64,000 nucleotides of DNA from Flagellimonas yonaguniensis (GTDB lineage: Bacteria > Bacteroidota > Bacteroidia > Flavobacteriales > Flavobacteriaceae), in contig NZ_JARFVB010000002.1 of the NCBI RefSeq assembly GCF_029193885.1, positions 1 through 64,000 on the forward strand, written 5' to 3'. The position numbers and the translations under genes were made by a program. Position 1 is the first letter of the stretch; each line of letters opens with the position of its first letter. Of the stretch, positions 46,101 to 55,741 are shown in pieces. The notes below the pieces were generated by a model. That model had not been told where the DNA came from. It saw only the letters and a program-made list of their open reading frames with translations, and searched no databases.

Positions 46101-46708
46101 CTTTTAAAGTCTTTTGGAAATGGAAAATTGTAGGTTTCATGGATTTTGGCAAAACGACCGTTGGCAATATAGGCCAACAATGGGTTGTCTTTTATCTGTT
46201 GCTGTTCGTCCTTTTCGGATAACCTCAAATAATCGTTGTGCACATAGGCTTTCTTGATTTTTCCTGTAATGATACTGTTCTCCCCAAAACCATCAATAAT
46301 CTTGAACAGTTCACATTCCAAGTACAAATAAGCATCCTTGACCAATGGAGCATCCATGGAAGTGGCCTTTATCAGGGGAAGGGCTTCCACGATTTGTTGG
46401 GATTTGTTCAATTCTTCCGTTCTGGGGGAAGCACTCAAAGAAGTGGTCGTCACTTGATCGGTTCTAGGAAAACTAACGGTAAATTCCCTTGTTCTTTTTA
46501 CATTTTGATAGGTTCCGTGCCTTGGAGTGCACACAAACCCAAAATAGTTGTCAAACCCGATCGGAGTGGCCATATGCTTGGGTGCAAGGTCGTAGCCTTG
46601 CTTTTCCTTGGTGCCGACCACGATCAAAGGGGCAACCGTAAATATCCTCTCCCAAATCGGGAACTCGGTATTCAAGGAAACATAGTTTTTTACCTGAAGG
46701 GCATCCAT
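46097..46708 (-). CDS. flavin-reductase-like FMN-binding protein
   Basis: 203 residues from ATG 46708, which lies 23 nt after the predicted -7 box; an in-frame GTG at 46726 is too close to the promoter. Split-barrel FMN-binding fold: APKHMATPIGFDNYFGFVCT, HGTYQNVKRTREFTVSFP and IITGKIKKAYV. Such proteins reduce flavin or act as oxidoreductases. First gene of the operon that ends in the class II ribonucleotide reductase. Confidence 0.87.
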   Translation of the reverse strand: MDALQVKNYVSLNTEFPIWERIFTVAPLIVVGTKEKQGYDLAPKHMATPIGFDNYFGFVCTPRHGTYQNVKRTREFTVSFPRTDQVTTTSLSASPRTEELNKSQQIVEALPLIKATSMDAPLVKDAYLYLECELFKIIDGFGENSIITGKIKKAYVHNDYLRLSEKDEQQQIKDNPLLAYIANGRFAKIHETYNFPFPKDFKR

Positions 46709-46731
46709 AATCAATAACTTTTGCACTTTTT

Positions 46732-46805
46732 TAAAAATACGATCACATATCAGGGTTTCCTATGACCTAAATCATTTAGAATGATAGCATTGTAAGCTAG
46801 ATTTG
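46732..46805. promoter_or_regulatory. O5: CRP/FNR-type operator with divergent promoters
   Basis: TGACCTAAATCA at 46763-46774 (centre 46768.5) inside TATGACCTAAATCATTTAG. Rightward -7 box TAGATTTG (46798-46805), a full consensus match, and leftward box TATTTTTA (46739-46732) are both centred 33 bp from the operator. Leftward leader is 23 nt; rightward, to ftsH, 50 nt. Confidence 0.8.
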
Positions 46806-46855
46806 GGATAATTACCAATGGACACAATGATGTTTCAAGTGAAGCAGCGAAAACC

Positions 46856-48880
46856 ATGTCTTCAAATTCAAAACATAGCGGCACGAATAACATTGGGAAA
46901 GACACTGATAAAAGCCCAATCCCTCCAAAAGGCGGCAATAAGATAAGCTGGATATATTGGGGGGTGCTTCTCTTTATATTGTTATTTCCGTTTTTTAATA
47001 AAAACATTAGCGGAAGCAAAGAAATCGGTTGGGCCGAATTCGAGGAATCGCTCTTGTCCCAAAATGCCATTGAAAAAATTGTCGTTGTCAATAAAGAGAT
47101 AGCTCAGATCTACCTCAAAAAAAATTTACAGGACAACCCTGAGCTCAAAGAAGATACCGAAGGACTTCTATCATCCAGCTCTGGTCCCCACTATTACATT
47201 ACCATTGGCTCGGTAGAAAGTTTTGAAAACAAACTACAACGCGCCCAAGACGATGCAGGTCTTTTTGAAAAAATCGATGTCCGGTATGAAAACCGTACGG
47301 ATTGGGGCATCATACTATCTTGGGTATTGCCTTTAGTCTTTTTTATTTTTATCTGGATGTTCCTGATTCAACGAATGGGTGGCGGAAAGGGAGGAAATCC
47401 TTTGTTCAATTTTGGAAAATCCACTGCAAAACTATCGGAAAAAGGTGGAACCAAAAGCAAAGTGACCTTTAACGATATAGCTGGACTCAAAGAAGCCAAA
47501 GCTGAGGTAATGGAAGTTGTCGATTTCCTGAAAAACCCGGAAGATTATACCAGATTGGGTGCCAAGATTCCCAAGGGCGTAATGCTTGTGGGACCTCCGG
47601 GAACAGGAAAAACCTTAATGGCCAAAGCAGTTGCAGGCGAAGCCCAGGTTCCCTTTTTCTCCATGTCGGGGTCAGAGTTTGTTGAAATGTTCGTCGGGGT
47701 GGGGGCTTCACGGGTACGCGACCTTTTTAAACAAGCCAAAACCAAAGCACCAAGCATTATTTTCATTGATGAAATCGATGCGGTGGGTCGTTCCCGTGGC
47801 AAAATCAATGCTTTTCAGGCCAATGACGAACGGGAAAGCACCTTGAACCAATTACTTACCGAGCTCGATGGATTCGGGGACAACACAGGGGTAATCGTTT
47901 TGGCCGCTACCAACCGTCCCGATGTTTTGGACAAGGCCCTTTTACGCCCCGGAAGATTTGATCGTCATATTTACTTGGAACTTCCCAATCAATCGGAACG
48001 AACCGAGATTTTCAAGGTACACATCCGCCCTTTGAAACTTGCAAAAAACGTTGATATTGATGTCCTGGCCAAACTAAGTCCCGGGTTCTCTGGTGCCGAT
48101 ATTGCCAATATATGCAATGAGGCAGCTCTGATGGCGGCACGGAAAAAGAAAAACGAGGTGGAACAAGAGGATTTTATGGCGGCCAGGGACCGTGTGATCG
48201 TGGGAATGGAACGCAAAAGCAAGATCATCTCACCGAAGGAAAAGGAAATTGTAGCCTACCATGAGGCTGGGCATGCTGTTGCCAGTTGGCATCTGAAACA
48301 TGTGGATTCCCTTGTAAAGGTCTCCATCATACCAAGGGGAAAATCACTGGGCGCCGCTTGGTACTTACCGGAAGAGCGGCAAATTGTGACCAAATCACAG
48401 TTTATTGACCAGATGTGCGCATCGTTGGGTGGAAGGGCCGCAGAGGAAATCGTTTTCAACGAAATCTCTTCCGGTGCTCTGGACGACCTTGAAAAAGTGA
48501 CCAAACAAGCATACACCATGGTGTCTTACTATGGATTGGATGAAGAAATCGGCCCTATCAGTTTTTATGATTCCACTGGGGACAATGAACGTTTACTGGG
48601 AAAACCCTATAGCGAGGAGATGGCCAAGCAAATTGACCATGAGGTCCACGATTTGGTCATATCCGCCTACGAACGGACAAAAAATTTACTGGTACAACAT
48701 AGGGATGAACTGGAAAATTTGGCACAATTGCTCTTAAAAAAAGAGGTAGTGGACAAAAACGATCTTGAAAAACTTCTAGGCAAGAGAAGTCATCAGGTAT
48801 TGGAAGGGGATAACAAGAAGCCTAGCGAGACCAACTTACTTGTAGACTATTTCAATATTGAAAAAAACAAAGTCAAATAA
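46856..48880 (+). CDS. ftsH: ATP-dependent zinc metalloprotease FtsH
   Basis: Membrane-anchored AAA+ protease that degrades damaged membrane proteins and regulators. 674 residues: two helices (about 33-50 and 145-168) around a periplasmic domain, Walker [19 protein letters not shown] (about 245), Walker [12 protein letters not shown], second region of homology with [11 protein letters not shown], and zinc site HEAGHAV (about 470). Flavobacteria usually have another FtsH near other housekeeping genes; this copy's stress-type promoter suggests a specialised paralogue. Whether it is the only copy cannot be seen here. Confidence 0.93.
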   Translation: MSSNSKHSGTNNIGKDTDKSPIPPKGGNKISWIYWGVLLFILLFPFFNKNISGSKEIGWAEFEESLLSQNAIEKIVVVNKEIAQIYLKKNLQDNPELKEDTEGLLSSSSGPHYYITIGSVESFENKLQRAQDDAGLFEKIDVRYENRTDWGIILSWVLPLVFFIFIWMFLIQRMGGGKGGNPLFNFGKSTAKLSEKGGTKSKVTFNDIAGLKEAKAEVMEVVDFLKNPEDYTRLGAKIPKGVMLVGPPGTGKTLMAKAVAGEAQVPFFSMSGSEFVEMFVGVGASRVRDLFKQAKTKAPSIIFIDEIDAVGRSRGKINAFQANDERESTLNQLLTELDGFGDNTGVIVLAATNRPDVLDKALLRPGRFDRHIYLELPNQSERTEIFKVHIRPLKLAKNVDIDVLAKLSPGFSGADIANICNEAALMAARKKKNEVEQEDFMAARDRVIVGMERKSKIISPKEKEIVAYHEAGHAVASWHLKHVDSLVKVSIIPRGKSLGAAWYLPEERQIVTKSQFIDQMCASLGGRAAEEIVFNEISSGALDDLEKVTKQAYTMVSYYGLDEEIGPISFYDSTGDNERLLGKPYSEEMAKQIDHEVHDLVISAYERTKNLLVQHRDELENLAQLLLKKEVVDKNDLEKLLGKRSHQVLEGDNKKPSETNLLVDYFNIEKNKVK

Positions 48881-48927
48881 CCGTTCAACAAAGTCAATCG
48901 ACTTATTTGGACATTAAATAAAACGTC

Positions 48928-49317
48928 ATGGAAAATACATTGATTTACGACTCTGACCTTCATTTTGAACACAAACAATGGGAGTTGGAGCTAGAGTTTT
49001 GGAAAGATGAGCTAAAAACCTTTAAGAACAGGTTAAACGAACTTATTGGCCGATACGAAGCCCCAGATGTCCTTGCCAAACTGGAACATTTTCAGAATGA
49101 ATTCATTTTGCACGGAAGTGTCATCGAAGAACTGGAGGAAACCATAGAGGAACACGAATCCAATATGGCCGAACACAGTAAAATAGGGGAAGTTGCTTTG
49201 GATGTTTCCTTAGTGGACAAGCATGTGAAATTCAGAAAAAGAATGGAGACCCAACGTCAAATCTATGCCGACCTTAAAATAGAATTCTTTCAATTTCTAA
49301 CGGAGTACTGGACCTAA
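48928..49317 (+). CDS. small coiled-coil protein downstream of ftsH
   Basis: 129 residues, acidic, no signal peptide. Almost entirely helical with heptad-like stretches (ELELEFWKDELKTFKNRLNE, EELEETIEEHESNMAEHSK). I know no function. It lies 47 bp after ftsH with no promoter-like sequence between, so it is probably co-transcribed and may be an FtsH adaptor or substrate, which is speculation. Confidence 0.7.
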   Translation: MENTLIYDSDLHFEHKQWELELEFWKDELKTFKNRLNELIGRYEAPDVLAKLEHFQNEFILHGSVIEELEETIEEHESNMAEHSKIGEVALDVSLVDKHVKFRKRMETQRQIYADLKIEFFQFLTEYWT

Positions 49318-49391
49318 TCGATGTCCCGTTTTAAAGCTTTGGAACAACTATCAATACCCGATTATCAGTCGATTTTCGGGCAAAGGCCCAT

Positions 49392-50645
49392 CTATGGTTT
49401 CTGTGCTGGGCCCAACGATGCGGGCAGCTCAAAAATCTCCAATGAAAAATAGGGCAAAGCAGCCAAAAGATGGTCAAAGATATCGGCCATTACATATTCG
49501 TAGTTTTCCCATCGCTTGTCAGAACTGAACGCATAAATTTCCAAAGGAATACCTTGAGAGGTAGGCTGTAATTGGCGAACCATTAATGTCATGTTCTTGT
49601 TGATCGCGGAATGCCCTTCCAAGTAATTGGTCACATATTTTCGAAACACGCCCAAATTGGTAAGGTTTCTACCGTTAAGCAATAGTTCTTTATTGATTTG
49701 GTTTGATTCGTTGTAGGAATTGATCTGATCCTTCCTACTTATTAAATAGGGTTCCACCAAATGAATCCGTTTCAATGATTCAACTTCTTCATTGGTCAAG
49801 AATTTAATGCTTTGTTGCCTAATGATCAATGACCTTTTTATACGCCGCCCCCCCGAAACCTGCATTCCCCTCCAATTCTTGAATGAATCGGAAATAAGTG
49901 CATAGGTCGGTATGGTGGTAATGGTCATATCAAAATTCTGCACCTTGACAGTGGCCAAACTTATTTCCACCACATCACCATCGGCCCCGTATTTATCAAA
50001 AGTGATCCAGTCCCCGATACGGACCATATCGTTTATGGTAACCTGTATGCTGGCCACAAATCCCAGAATGGAATCTTTGAAAATAAGCAATACTACTGCT
50101 GAAGCCGCACCCAAAGCGGTAACGAATTCCCATACCGTGGTTTCCGTAACAATGGCAAAAATGGTAAGTATACCCACTACCCATGCAAAAATCATGAATA
50201 CCTGAACATAGCTATCTATCGGCTTGTCCTTGAACTTGGGGCGGGTTTTCAGATATCCGTTGACACTTTTAAAAAATTTTCTGAAAATGACCAAGACCAA
50301 AAAAACGAAAAGTATTTTAATGGTTTTCAGCGCAATAATCTCTGCATAATTGAAATCTGTAAAGGCCACCGGCACAAATTCCAACAAAATGGTCAATGGC
50401 ACTACATGGGCCAGGTAACGGGGAACCCGCTGGGCCACCAAGAAATTGTCAAAATTGTTTTTTGACTTTCTGGCCAGCCTTACAGAAAGTCCTCGTAAAA
50501 CCTTCCAAATAAGCACATCCAATAAGAAAACAAGAATGAGAACAACCACGACTAAAATCAACAGGTTTAAATAGGCCGCCAGATCCTCTGCCATTCCGGT
50601 CTTCAATAAATAGTTGTACAGTAAACGCCCTAGGTCTTTGTCCAT
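49392..50645 (-). CDS. MscS-family mechanosensitive channel (YbdG-like)
   Basis: 417 residues from ATG 50645; a TTG at 50654 is the alternative. About five membrane helices, then the MscS pore and beta domain: VLLIFKDSILGFVASIQVTI (the pore region) and VRIGDWITFDKYGADGDVVE. The long C-terminal domain and WGSITFDK-type loop resemble YbdG/YnaI-type miniconductance channels. It relieves turgor or responds to membrane stress. Confidence 0.9.
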   Translation of the reverse strand: MDKDLGRLLYNYLLKTGMAEDLAAYLNLLILVVVVLILVFLLDVLIWKVLRGLSVRLARKSKNNFDNFLVAQRVPRYLAHVVPLTILLEFVPVAFTDFNYAEIIALKTIKILFVFLVLVIFRKFFKSVNGYLKTRPKFKDKPIDSYVQVFMIFAWVVGILTIFAIVTETTVWEFVTALGAASAVVLLIFKDSILGFVASIQVTINDMVRIGDWITFDKYGADGDVVEISLATVKVQNFDMTITTIPTYALISDSFKNWRGMQVSGGRRIKRSLIIRQQSIKFLTNEEVESLKRIHLVEPYLISRKDQINSYNESNQINKELLLNGRNLTNLGVFRKYVTNYLEGHSAINKNMTLMVRQLQPTSQGIPLEIYAFSSDKRWENYEYVMADIFDHLLAALPYFSLEIFELPASLGPAQKP

Positions 50646-50671
50646 GTAATGCAATCTTCTAACACTTGTCG

Positions 50672-50713
50672 CAAAATTACAGGATCTATTTTAGCTTTTG
50701 AATGATAAAGTCA
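50672..50713 (-). promoter_or_regulatory. possible O6: imperfect operator and promoter of the MscS gene
   Basis: On the minus strand a full -7 box TAATTTTG lies at 50679-50672, 26 nt before the ATG. TGA-N5-TCA (50713-50703), centred 32.5 bp upstream, resembles the O1-O5 palindromes but has a spacer one base short, so it may be chance. The palindrome overlaps the stop codon of the gene upstream. Confidence 0.4.
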
Positions 50714-52108
50714 CTGGATTGCTCTTTTAATGGATGATTCCAGCAGATCGGTAACACGCCCAGAGGGTTCTATTTGGTATGTGGCCTTTAAACGATCTAT
50801 CTCTTTGCGGATGCCACTTAAAAATTTGGTTTCAGTAATATTCCCTTCTTTATGGTTAGCCAGTGCCATATACCATTTAAAATAAGAAAAGGAAACATAG
50901 TTTTTTACAAAGTGTGATTCACGATCAATTAGGTTGTATCGTCTAATGGTCTTCTTCACTTGGGCAAACTCTTCAAGGTGAACCAATGTTTCCATATAGG
51001 TTCTGAAAAACTTTATCCAATTGTGCTCCAAAATATCTTTTTCATACATGGTCAAGCGATTTTCGGCATATCGCTTGGCATTTTGAAACTGCCCGTTATC
51101 ATTATAACTTTTCATCAAAGATGATATAAACAAGGTTCTATTGTATTTATTGGACATCTGTCTTGCGAACGGTCGGGCTTCTATCAACAGATCCAATGCC
51201 TCTTTGGGCCTTCCCAATTTGGAAAGATTGAAGGAGTAATTGTTCAGATACATGATATAATCGTTCCCTTGCTCACTGATCGAAAGTTTACCGTAATATA
51301 ATGCAGAATCGTAATGATCCATCTTCATTAAGATAAGCTGTTTGTTGCCATAATAATTGAGTAATAGTTTTTTCGAATAGTACGATCCATCCTCCAGCTT
51401 CGGCTCCAATTCTTTGTAATACCCAAGAACTTCTTTCAGAACATCATTTTTGAGCAATGCCACATAACTCAATAAAATCAAGGTTTGGTATCTATTGTAC
51501 CCATCCAACCCCTGCTCGGACCACAAACGGGTCAACCACGATATCCATTTGATGGAATTTTGGGAAATCTTCAAATTATGGTAGTCCGTAACAATATCCA
51601 CTGTGGCCTGGGTCATTCTATTGTTCACTTCCTTGGAACGAACATAATCGTCGTGGTAATCGTGAACAAAAGTATGTATGAGTTCGTAGTCGTTGAGTCT
51701 GACCCTTACCAAAAGGAACATGAGATAGTTCTTGACCACTTCATAAAATCGAATAAAATGAAAATGGTGCGGTTCGTACTGCTTGATCAATTGTAGTAGT
51801 TCTTTCTCCTCATCGGAAGAAATCGTATCTGTTTTTATACGGATATCAAAATAGTTGAGGCGCTCATAATATTGGTCCGTACAGAATCCATCGAGTTTGG
51901 ATTCCATCCAGTTCATCAAATGAGAGTATTTTCGTTTATCTATTTTGGCATCATAATCCTTAGGAGGCTTTCCACTGCAGACATTATGGTAAATCGTATC
52001 AAAAATATCCTCACGGTCCTGATCTTGAAATTGTTTTACACGACCAAGCAGCATAACCTCATGCGGCAAAAGTGAGTCCGTATATATTTGAAATTTTTTA
52101 AGCTTCAT
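50711..52108 (-). CDS. predicted helical-repeat protein of unknown function
   Basis: 465 residues, no signal peptide or membrane helix. The second half looks like TPR/helical-hairpin repeats (KEALDLLIEARPFARQMSNK, GQFQNAKRYAENRLTMYEKD, EEFAQVKKTIRRYNLIDRES). I do not recognise the family; such proteins often serve as scaffolds or regulators. It sits between the MscS gene (57 bp downstream) and the SDR gene (40 bp upstream), all leftward. Confidence 0.65.
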   Translation of the reverse strand: MKLKKFQIYTDSLLPHEVMLLGRVKQFQDQDREDIFDTIYHNVCSGKPPKDYDAKIDKRKYSHLMNWMESKLDGFCTDQYYERLNYFDIRIKTDTISSDEEKELLQLIKQYEPHHFHFIRFYEVVKNYLMFLLVRVRLNDYELIHTFVHDYHDDYVRSKEVNNRMTQATVDIVTDYHNLKISQNSIKWISWLTRLWSEQGLDGYNRYQTLILLSYVALLKNDVLKEVLGYYKELEPKLEDGSYYSKKLLLNYYGNKQLILMKMDHYDSALYYGKLSISEQGNDYIMYLNNYSFNLSKLGRPKEALDLLIEARPFARQMSNKYNRTLFISSLMKSYNDNGQFQNAKRYAENRLTMYEKDILEHNWIKFFRTYMETLVHLEEFAQVKKTIRRYNLIDRESHFVKNYVSFSYFKWYMALANHKEGNITETKFLSGIRKEIDRLKATYQIEPSGRVTDLLESSIKRAIQ

Positions 52109-52148
52109 TCATTCTTCTAAAATAATTTCATCTGGACCCAACTAGCTA

Positions 52149-52886
52149 TCACATTACAAGTCCACCATCCACACTCAACACTGTTCCATTAATAAAGTTG
52201 GCTTCATCCGAGCTCAAAAACAGGTATGCATTTGCGATATCCTCAGGGGTTCCCATTCTTCCAAGGGGGGTTTTCTCCTCAAGATTCTGTATTACCTTTT
52301 CTGGTATAGTACCTACCATTTCGGTTGCAATAAATCCTGGTGCTACGGCATTTACACATATTCCCTTTCTACCGAGTTCCCGTGCCCAAACCTTGGTCAT
52401 TCCAATTACTCCAGACTTTGTCGCCACATAATTGGTCTGACCGAAATTACCATAAAGCCCCACAATGGACGCCGCACTTATGATTTTTCCACTACCTTGG
52501 GCTACCATATGTTCTGAAATAGCTTGGGTACAATTAAAAACACCGGTTAAATTCACATCGATTACCGATTTCCATTGCTCTGCAGTCATTTTTTTAAGCG
52601 TCGCATCCCGGGTAATCCCAGCATTGTTGATAAGAACATCAATGTGATGGTATTTCTCCATTACCTCGCTAACCGCAGCGTCAACAGAATCCCTATTCAC
52701 GGTGTTCACTTCTTGAAAATAGAGTGATCTACCTTCGAAGTCACTTAATAAATCGCTTCCTGCTTTGGAATCAATATCCCAACAAACAACCATTGCTCCC
52801 TCTTCCAAAAATTTTTTCACGGTAGCCTTACCAATTCCTTTGGCGCCCCCTGTTACGATGGCAACCTTGTTTTCTAATCGTTTCAT
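52149..52886 (-). CDS. FabG-like short-chain dehydrogenase/reductase
   Basis: 245 residues of the classical SDR type: VTGGAKGIGKATV (about 11-23, NADP-binding), LINNAGITRD (about 86-95), Ser and the YxxxK pair in TNYVATKSGVIGMTK (about 152-166), and the C-terminal FINGTVLSVDGG. It probably reduces a 3-oxoacyl-ACP or 3-oxoacyl-CoA. It diverges from the symporter gene, so it may form one functional unit with the cluster to the right. Confidence 0.9.
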   Translation of the reverse strand: MKRLENKVAIVTGGAKGIGKATVKKFLEEGAMVVCWDIDSKAGSDLLSDFEGRSLYFQEVNTVNRDSVDAAVSEVMEKYHHIDVLINNAGITRDATLKKMTAEQWKSVIDVNLTGVFNCTQAISEHMVAQGSGKIISAASIVGLYGNFGQTNYVATKSGVIGMTKVWARELGRKGICVNAVAPGFIATEMVGTIPEKVIQNLEEKTPLGRMGTPEDIANAYLFLSSDEANFINGTVLSVDGGLVM

Positions 52887-53262
52887 TTAGTTTGATTTTT
52901 GGATAAAGCTACTGCTAAAAGACTGGCAATAATATAGTAATTATAATTTTATATATATTGACTTTTTATATTTAATTTATTTATTTATTTGATTTACAGT
53001 ATTTTATAATATTATATTCTATGCTGACTATAAATATTTTTTGTCATTATCATCTCTATTTTTATTCAAAAAAGACCTATTTTTCTTAAAAAAAGTAGAT
53101 AATATATAATTTTTAGATAAAAAGTCCACATCAATATTCTTAACATCTATTGATTCTTTCTCAAGAAAAAAAATAATCTTTAAATGCGAATTTCATATTA
53201 ATTCCGCACATATTTTATTGATTATTCATTATAACAACAACTTAATCCGACATATTTAAATT
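52887..53262. other. very AT-rich divergent intergenic region
   Basis: About 375 bp, visibly much richer in A/T than the rest of the window, including a run of TTTA units near 52973-52988. It must hold promoters for the leftward SDR gene and the rightward symporter cluster. I see no consensus pair, RNA gene or open frame. The composition could indicate DNA bending or silencing by an AT-binding protein. Confidence 0.5.
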
Positions 53263-54774
53263 ATGACCGATACGTACCAAATAACCACACTGGTTGTCCT
53301 CATTGGATTCATGTCCATCCTATTCTATTTGGTTTACAAGTCAAGGGTTTCATCCGACAGCTTGGAGGTGTATGCGGTAGGAAACAAATCATTCTCTTCC
53401 ATTTCAGTGGCATTATCATTGGCCGCATCCATAACCAGTGCCGCTACCTTTATCATAAACCCGGGTTTTATAGCACTCTATGGCCTCAGTGCATTCATAG
53501 CTTTTGGGGTAGTAATGCCATTTGCCATTTATGCCGCCCTCATCATATTCATAAAACGCTTTCGCAAATATGGGATGAACGTAAAGTCCATATCCATTGC
53601 TGATTGGGTGGGCAAACGTTATGACTCCCAATTCCTAAAAATCCTATTTGGCTTCTTGAGTATTTTATTGATCACCTTTATAGTATTGATATGTGTAGGC
53701 ATAACAAAGGTGGTCTCCAAAGCTTTGGATGCCAACGAACTTACCGTCTTAATCATTATTGTGGCAGTAGTGTTTACCTATATGATGATCGGTGGGGCCA
53801 ATACCATGGTCTATACCAACTCCGTACAGGCTGCTTTAATGATTATCGTTGCCATCCTCCTCTTGGGTTCAGGAGCGTACCTATTGTTCAAAACAGGAGA
53901 TGATGGTTTCATTAACCAGTTGAATGCCATAGACCCATCGCTAACACAAACCTTCAACAAACAAAGTCCACTTTTTAGGGATTTCTTTGAGGTAGTCGTA
54001 TGCAATGCTATAGTAGGTATAGCCATTGTTTGTCAACCCCACATCCTAACTAAATCATTATTGATCAAGAAAGACTCCCAAGTAAACCGGTTTTTACTCT
54101 ACACTGTTTTGGTATTGATATTGTTTTTTTCGGTGGTATTTGTAGGTATCTATGCAAGGTTGAGTTTCCCAGACCTTATGTTCAATGGAGCAAAATTGAA
54201 CATGGATGGAATTGTTTCCGCCTATGTATTGCACAGATTCCCTGTCTATGTGGGGATTGTAGTTATCTTAGGCCTATTAGCTGCAGGGCTATCCACACTG
54301 GAAGGACTTATTCAATCCATACCCACCACCATTACCAATGATTTCATTATGCCATTGACCAAATTGGCCAATATAAAGGCAGCTCCCATGAGAATCAACA
54401 AGATCTTAACGATCATTGTGGGCATTGTGGCCATTGTATTGTCCTATGACCAATTGGTCAACCCAAGCCTAAGCGTGGGAATTTTTGCCCAAAATGGGGT
54501 GTATGCTTTTTTCTCCGCCGCATTTGTACCCGTATTCTTTGGCATTTTCACCAAAACTCAAAACAAATGGATTCCGATTGTAGCATCCTTAGTAGCTATT
54601 ACAACACACTTTAGTGTGTACTATCTGGAACTGACCCCTTACATGGAAGGAATGGCTGTTAAAAACCCAGCAATCGCTTCAGCTTTTGCCTTGATTCTTT
54701 CTACCGTTACCGGACTCATCATTTACACAGTTAAACCTATGAACCAAAAAGCCATGGAATATGCAGGCGCTTAG
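53263..54774 (+). CDS. sodium:solute symporter (SSS family)
   Basis: 503 residues, about 13 membrane helices. Family landmarks: YAVGNKSFSSISVALSLAAS (about 38-57), ISIADWVGKRYDS and GLLAAGLSTLEGLIQSIPTT. The family imports sugars, organic acids, amino acids or vitamins with Na+. The gene overlaps the alpha/beta hydrolase by 14 bp, so the imported molecule may be the hydrolase's product. Confidence 0.92.
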   Translation: MTDTYQITTLVVLIGFMSILFYLVYKSRVSSDSLEVYAVGNKSFSSISVALSLAASITSAATFIINPGFIALYGLSAFIAFGVVMPFAIYAALIIFIKRFRKYGMNVKSISIADWVGKRYDSQFLKILFGFLSILLITFIVLICVGITKVVSKALDANELTVLIIIVAVVFTYMMIGGANTMVYTNSVQAALMIIVAILLLGSGAYLLFKTGDDGFINQLNAIDPSLTQTFNKQSPLFRDFFEVVVCNAIVGIAIVCQPHILTKSLLIKKDSQVNRFLLYTVLVLILFFSVVFVGIYARLSFPDLMFNGAKLNMDGIVSAYVLHRFPVYVGIVVILGLLAAGLSTLEGLIQSIPTTITNDFIMPLTKLANIKAAPMRINKILTIIVGIVAIVLSYDQLVNPSLSVGIFAQNGVYAFFSAAFVPVFFGIFTKTQNKWIPIVASLVAITTHFSVYYLELTPYMEGMAVKNPAIASAFALILSTVTGLIIYTVKPMNQKAMEYAGA

Positions 54775-55717
54775 GAAAATAAAAATCAAAAATTGGCCCA
54801 TGGTTTTCATAGCCATTATTGCCATGTTATTTACCCAAACAGGTATGGGACAAACAACAACATCAAAAAAAATAAAACTTCCAAATCAAAATCTAGAAAT
54901 CCATTACCTAAAAGCGGGTCATGGGAAAACGAAATGGGTTTTGATACATGGATTGGGCAGTTATTCCAAAGCTTACAATAAAATATTATCCAATCTACCC
55001 AAAAATGTGGAAGCCTTTGCATTGGACCTTCCCGGTTTTGGCAAAACAGATTTGAATGGAACATCCATTTCCATGGAAGATTATGCTGAAGTCGTGGATG
55101 GTTTTATCCATGAACTCGGATTAAAAAAGGTGGTTTTAATGGGACATTCCATGGGAGGTCAAATTGCCATGACCCTAGCCTTGGAAAACCCAAAATGGTT
55201 GAAGGAATTGATTTTGCTTTCACCAGCAGGCATCGAACAATTTACGGACAAAGACCGTGCGTGGTTTGATGCTGTAATTACCGAATCGCTTTACCTGAAC
55301 TTAACCGATGAACAAATCCGTCAAAACTTCAATATAAATTTTTATCAAGGAAAACTACCTGAAGATGCAGAGTTCATGTACCAGGACCGAATAAAAATAA
55401 AAGAGGATACTGAAGCCTACAAAACCTATTGTTCCACCATTGTTCGGAGCATCAAAGCTATGCTCGCAGGCCCCGTATATGGCCAAATTGGTCAATTTAA
55501 AGTGCCGACCATGGTACTCTTTGGAAAGAATGATCTTTTGATTCCCAATACAATTTTACATCCTGATTTAACTATTGACCTGTTAATGGAAACGCTTCAA
55601 CACGATTACCCACAAACTACAAACAAACTCATAGATGAAGCGGGACATTTTATCATCTGGGACCAGTCAGAAAAGGTTGTGGAAGAGATTCAAAATTTCA
55701 CGAATGCACACAAATAA
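54761..55717 (+). CDS. exported alpha/beta hydrolase
   Basis: 318 residues. A signal peptide or anchor (about 12-30, WPMVFIAIIAMLFTQTGMGQ) precedes an alpha/beta hydrolase with HGLGSY, nucleophile elbow GHSMGGQIAM (Ser near 130), Asp in FGKNDLLIP and His in DEAGHFIIWD. The first 14 bp overlap the symporter gene. A periplasmic esterase or lipase that frees a small acid for the symporter is the simplest reading. Confidence 0.88.
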   Translation: MQALRKIKIKNWPMVFIAIIAMLFTQTGMGQTTTSKKIKLPNQNLEIHYLKAGHGKTKWVLIHGLGSYSKAYNKILSNLPKNVEAFALDLPGFGKTDLNGTSISMEDYAEVVDGFIHELGLKKVVLMGHSMGGQIAMTLALENPKWLKELILLSPAGIEQFTDKDRAWFDAVITESLYLNLTDEQIRQNFNINFYQGKLPEDAEFMYQDRIKIKEDTEAYKTYCSTIVRSIKAMLAGPVYGQIGQFKVPTMVLFGKNDLLIPNTILHPDLTIDLLMETLQHDYPQTTNKLIDEAGHFIIWDQSEKVVEEIQNFTNAHK

Positions 55718-55741
55718 TTAATAACTAAACTTAAACAAACA

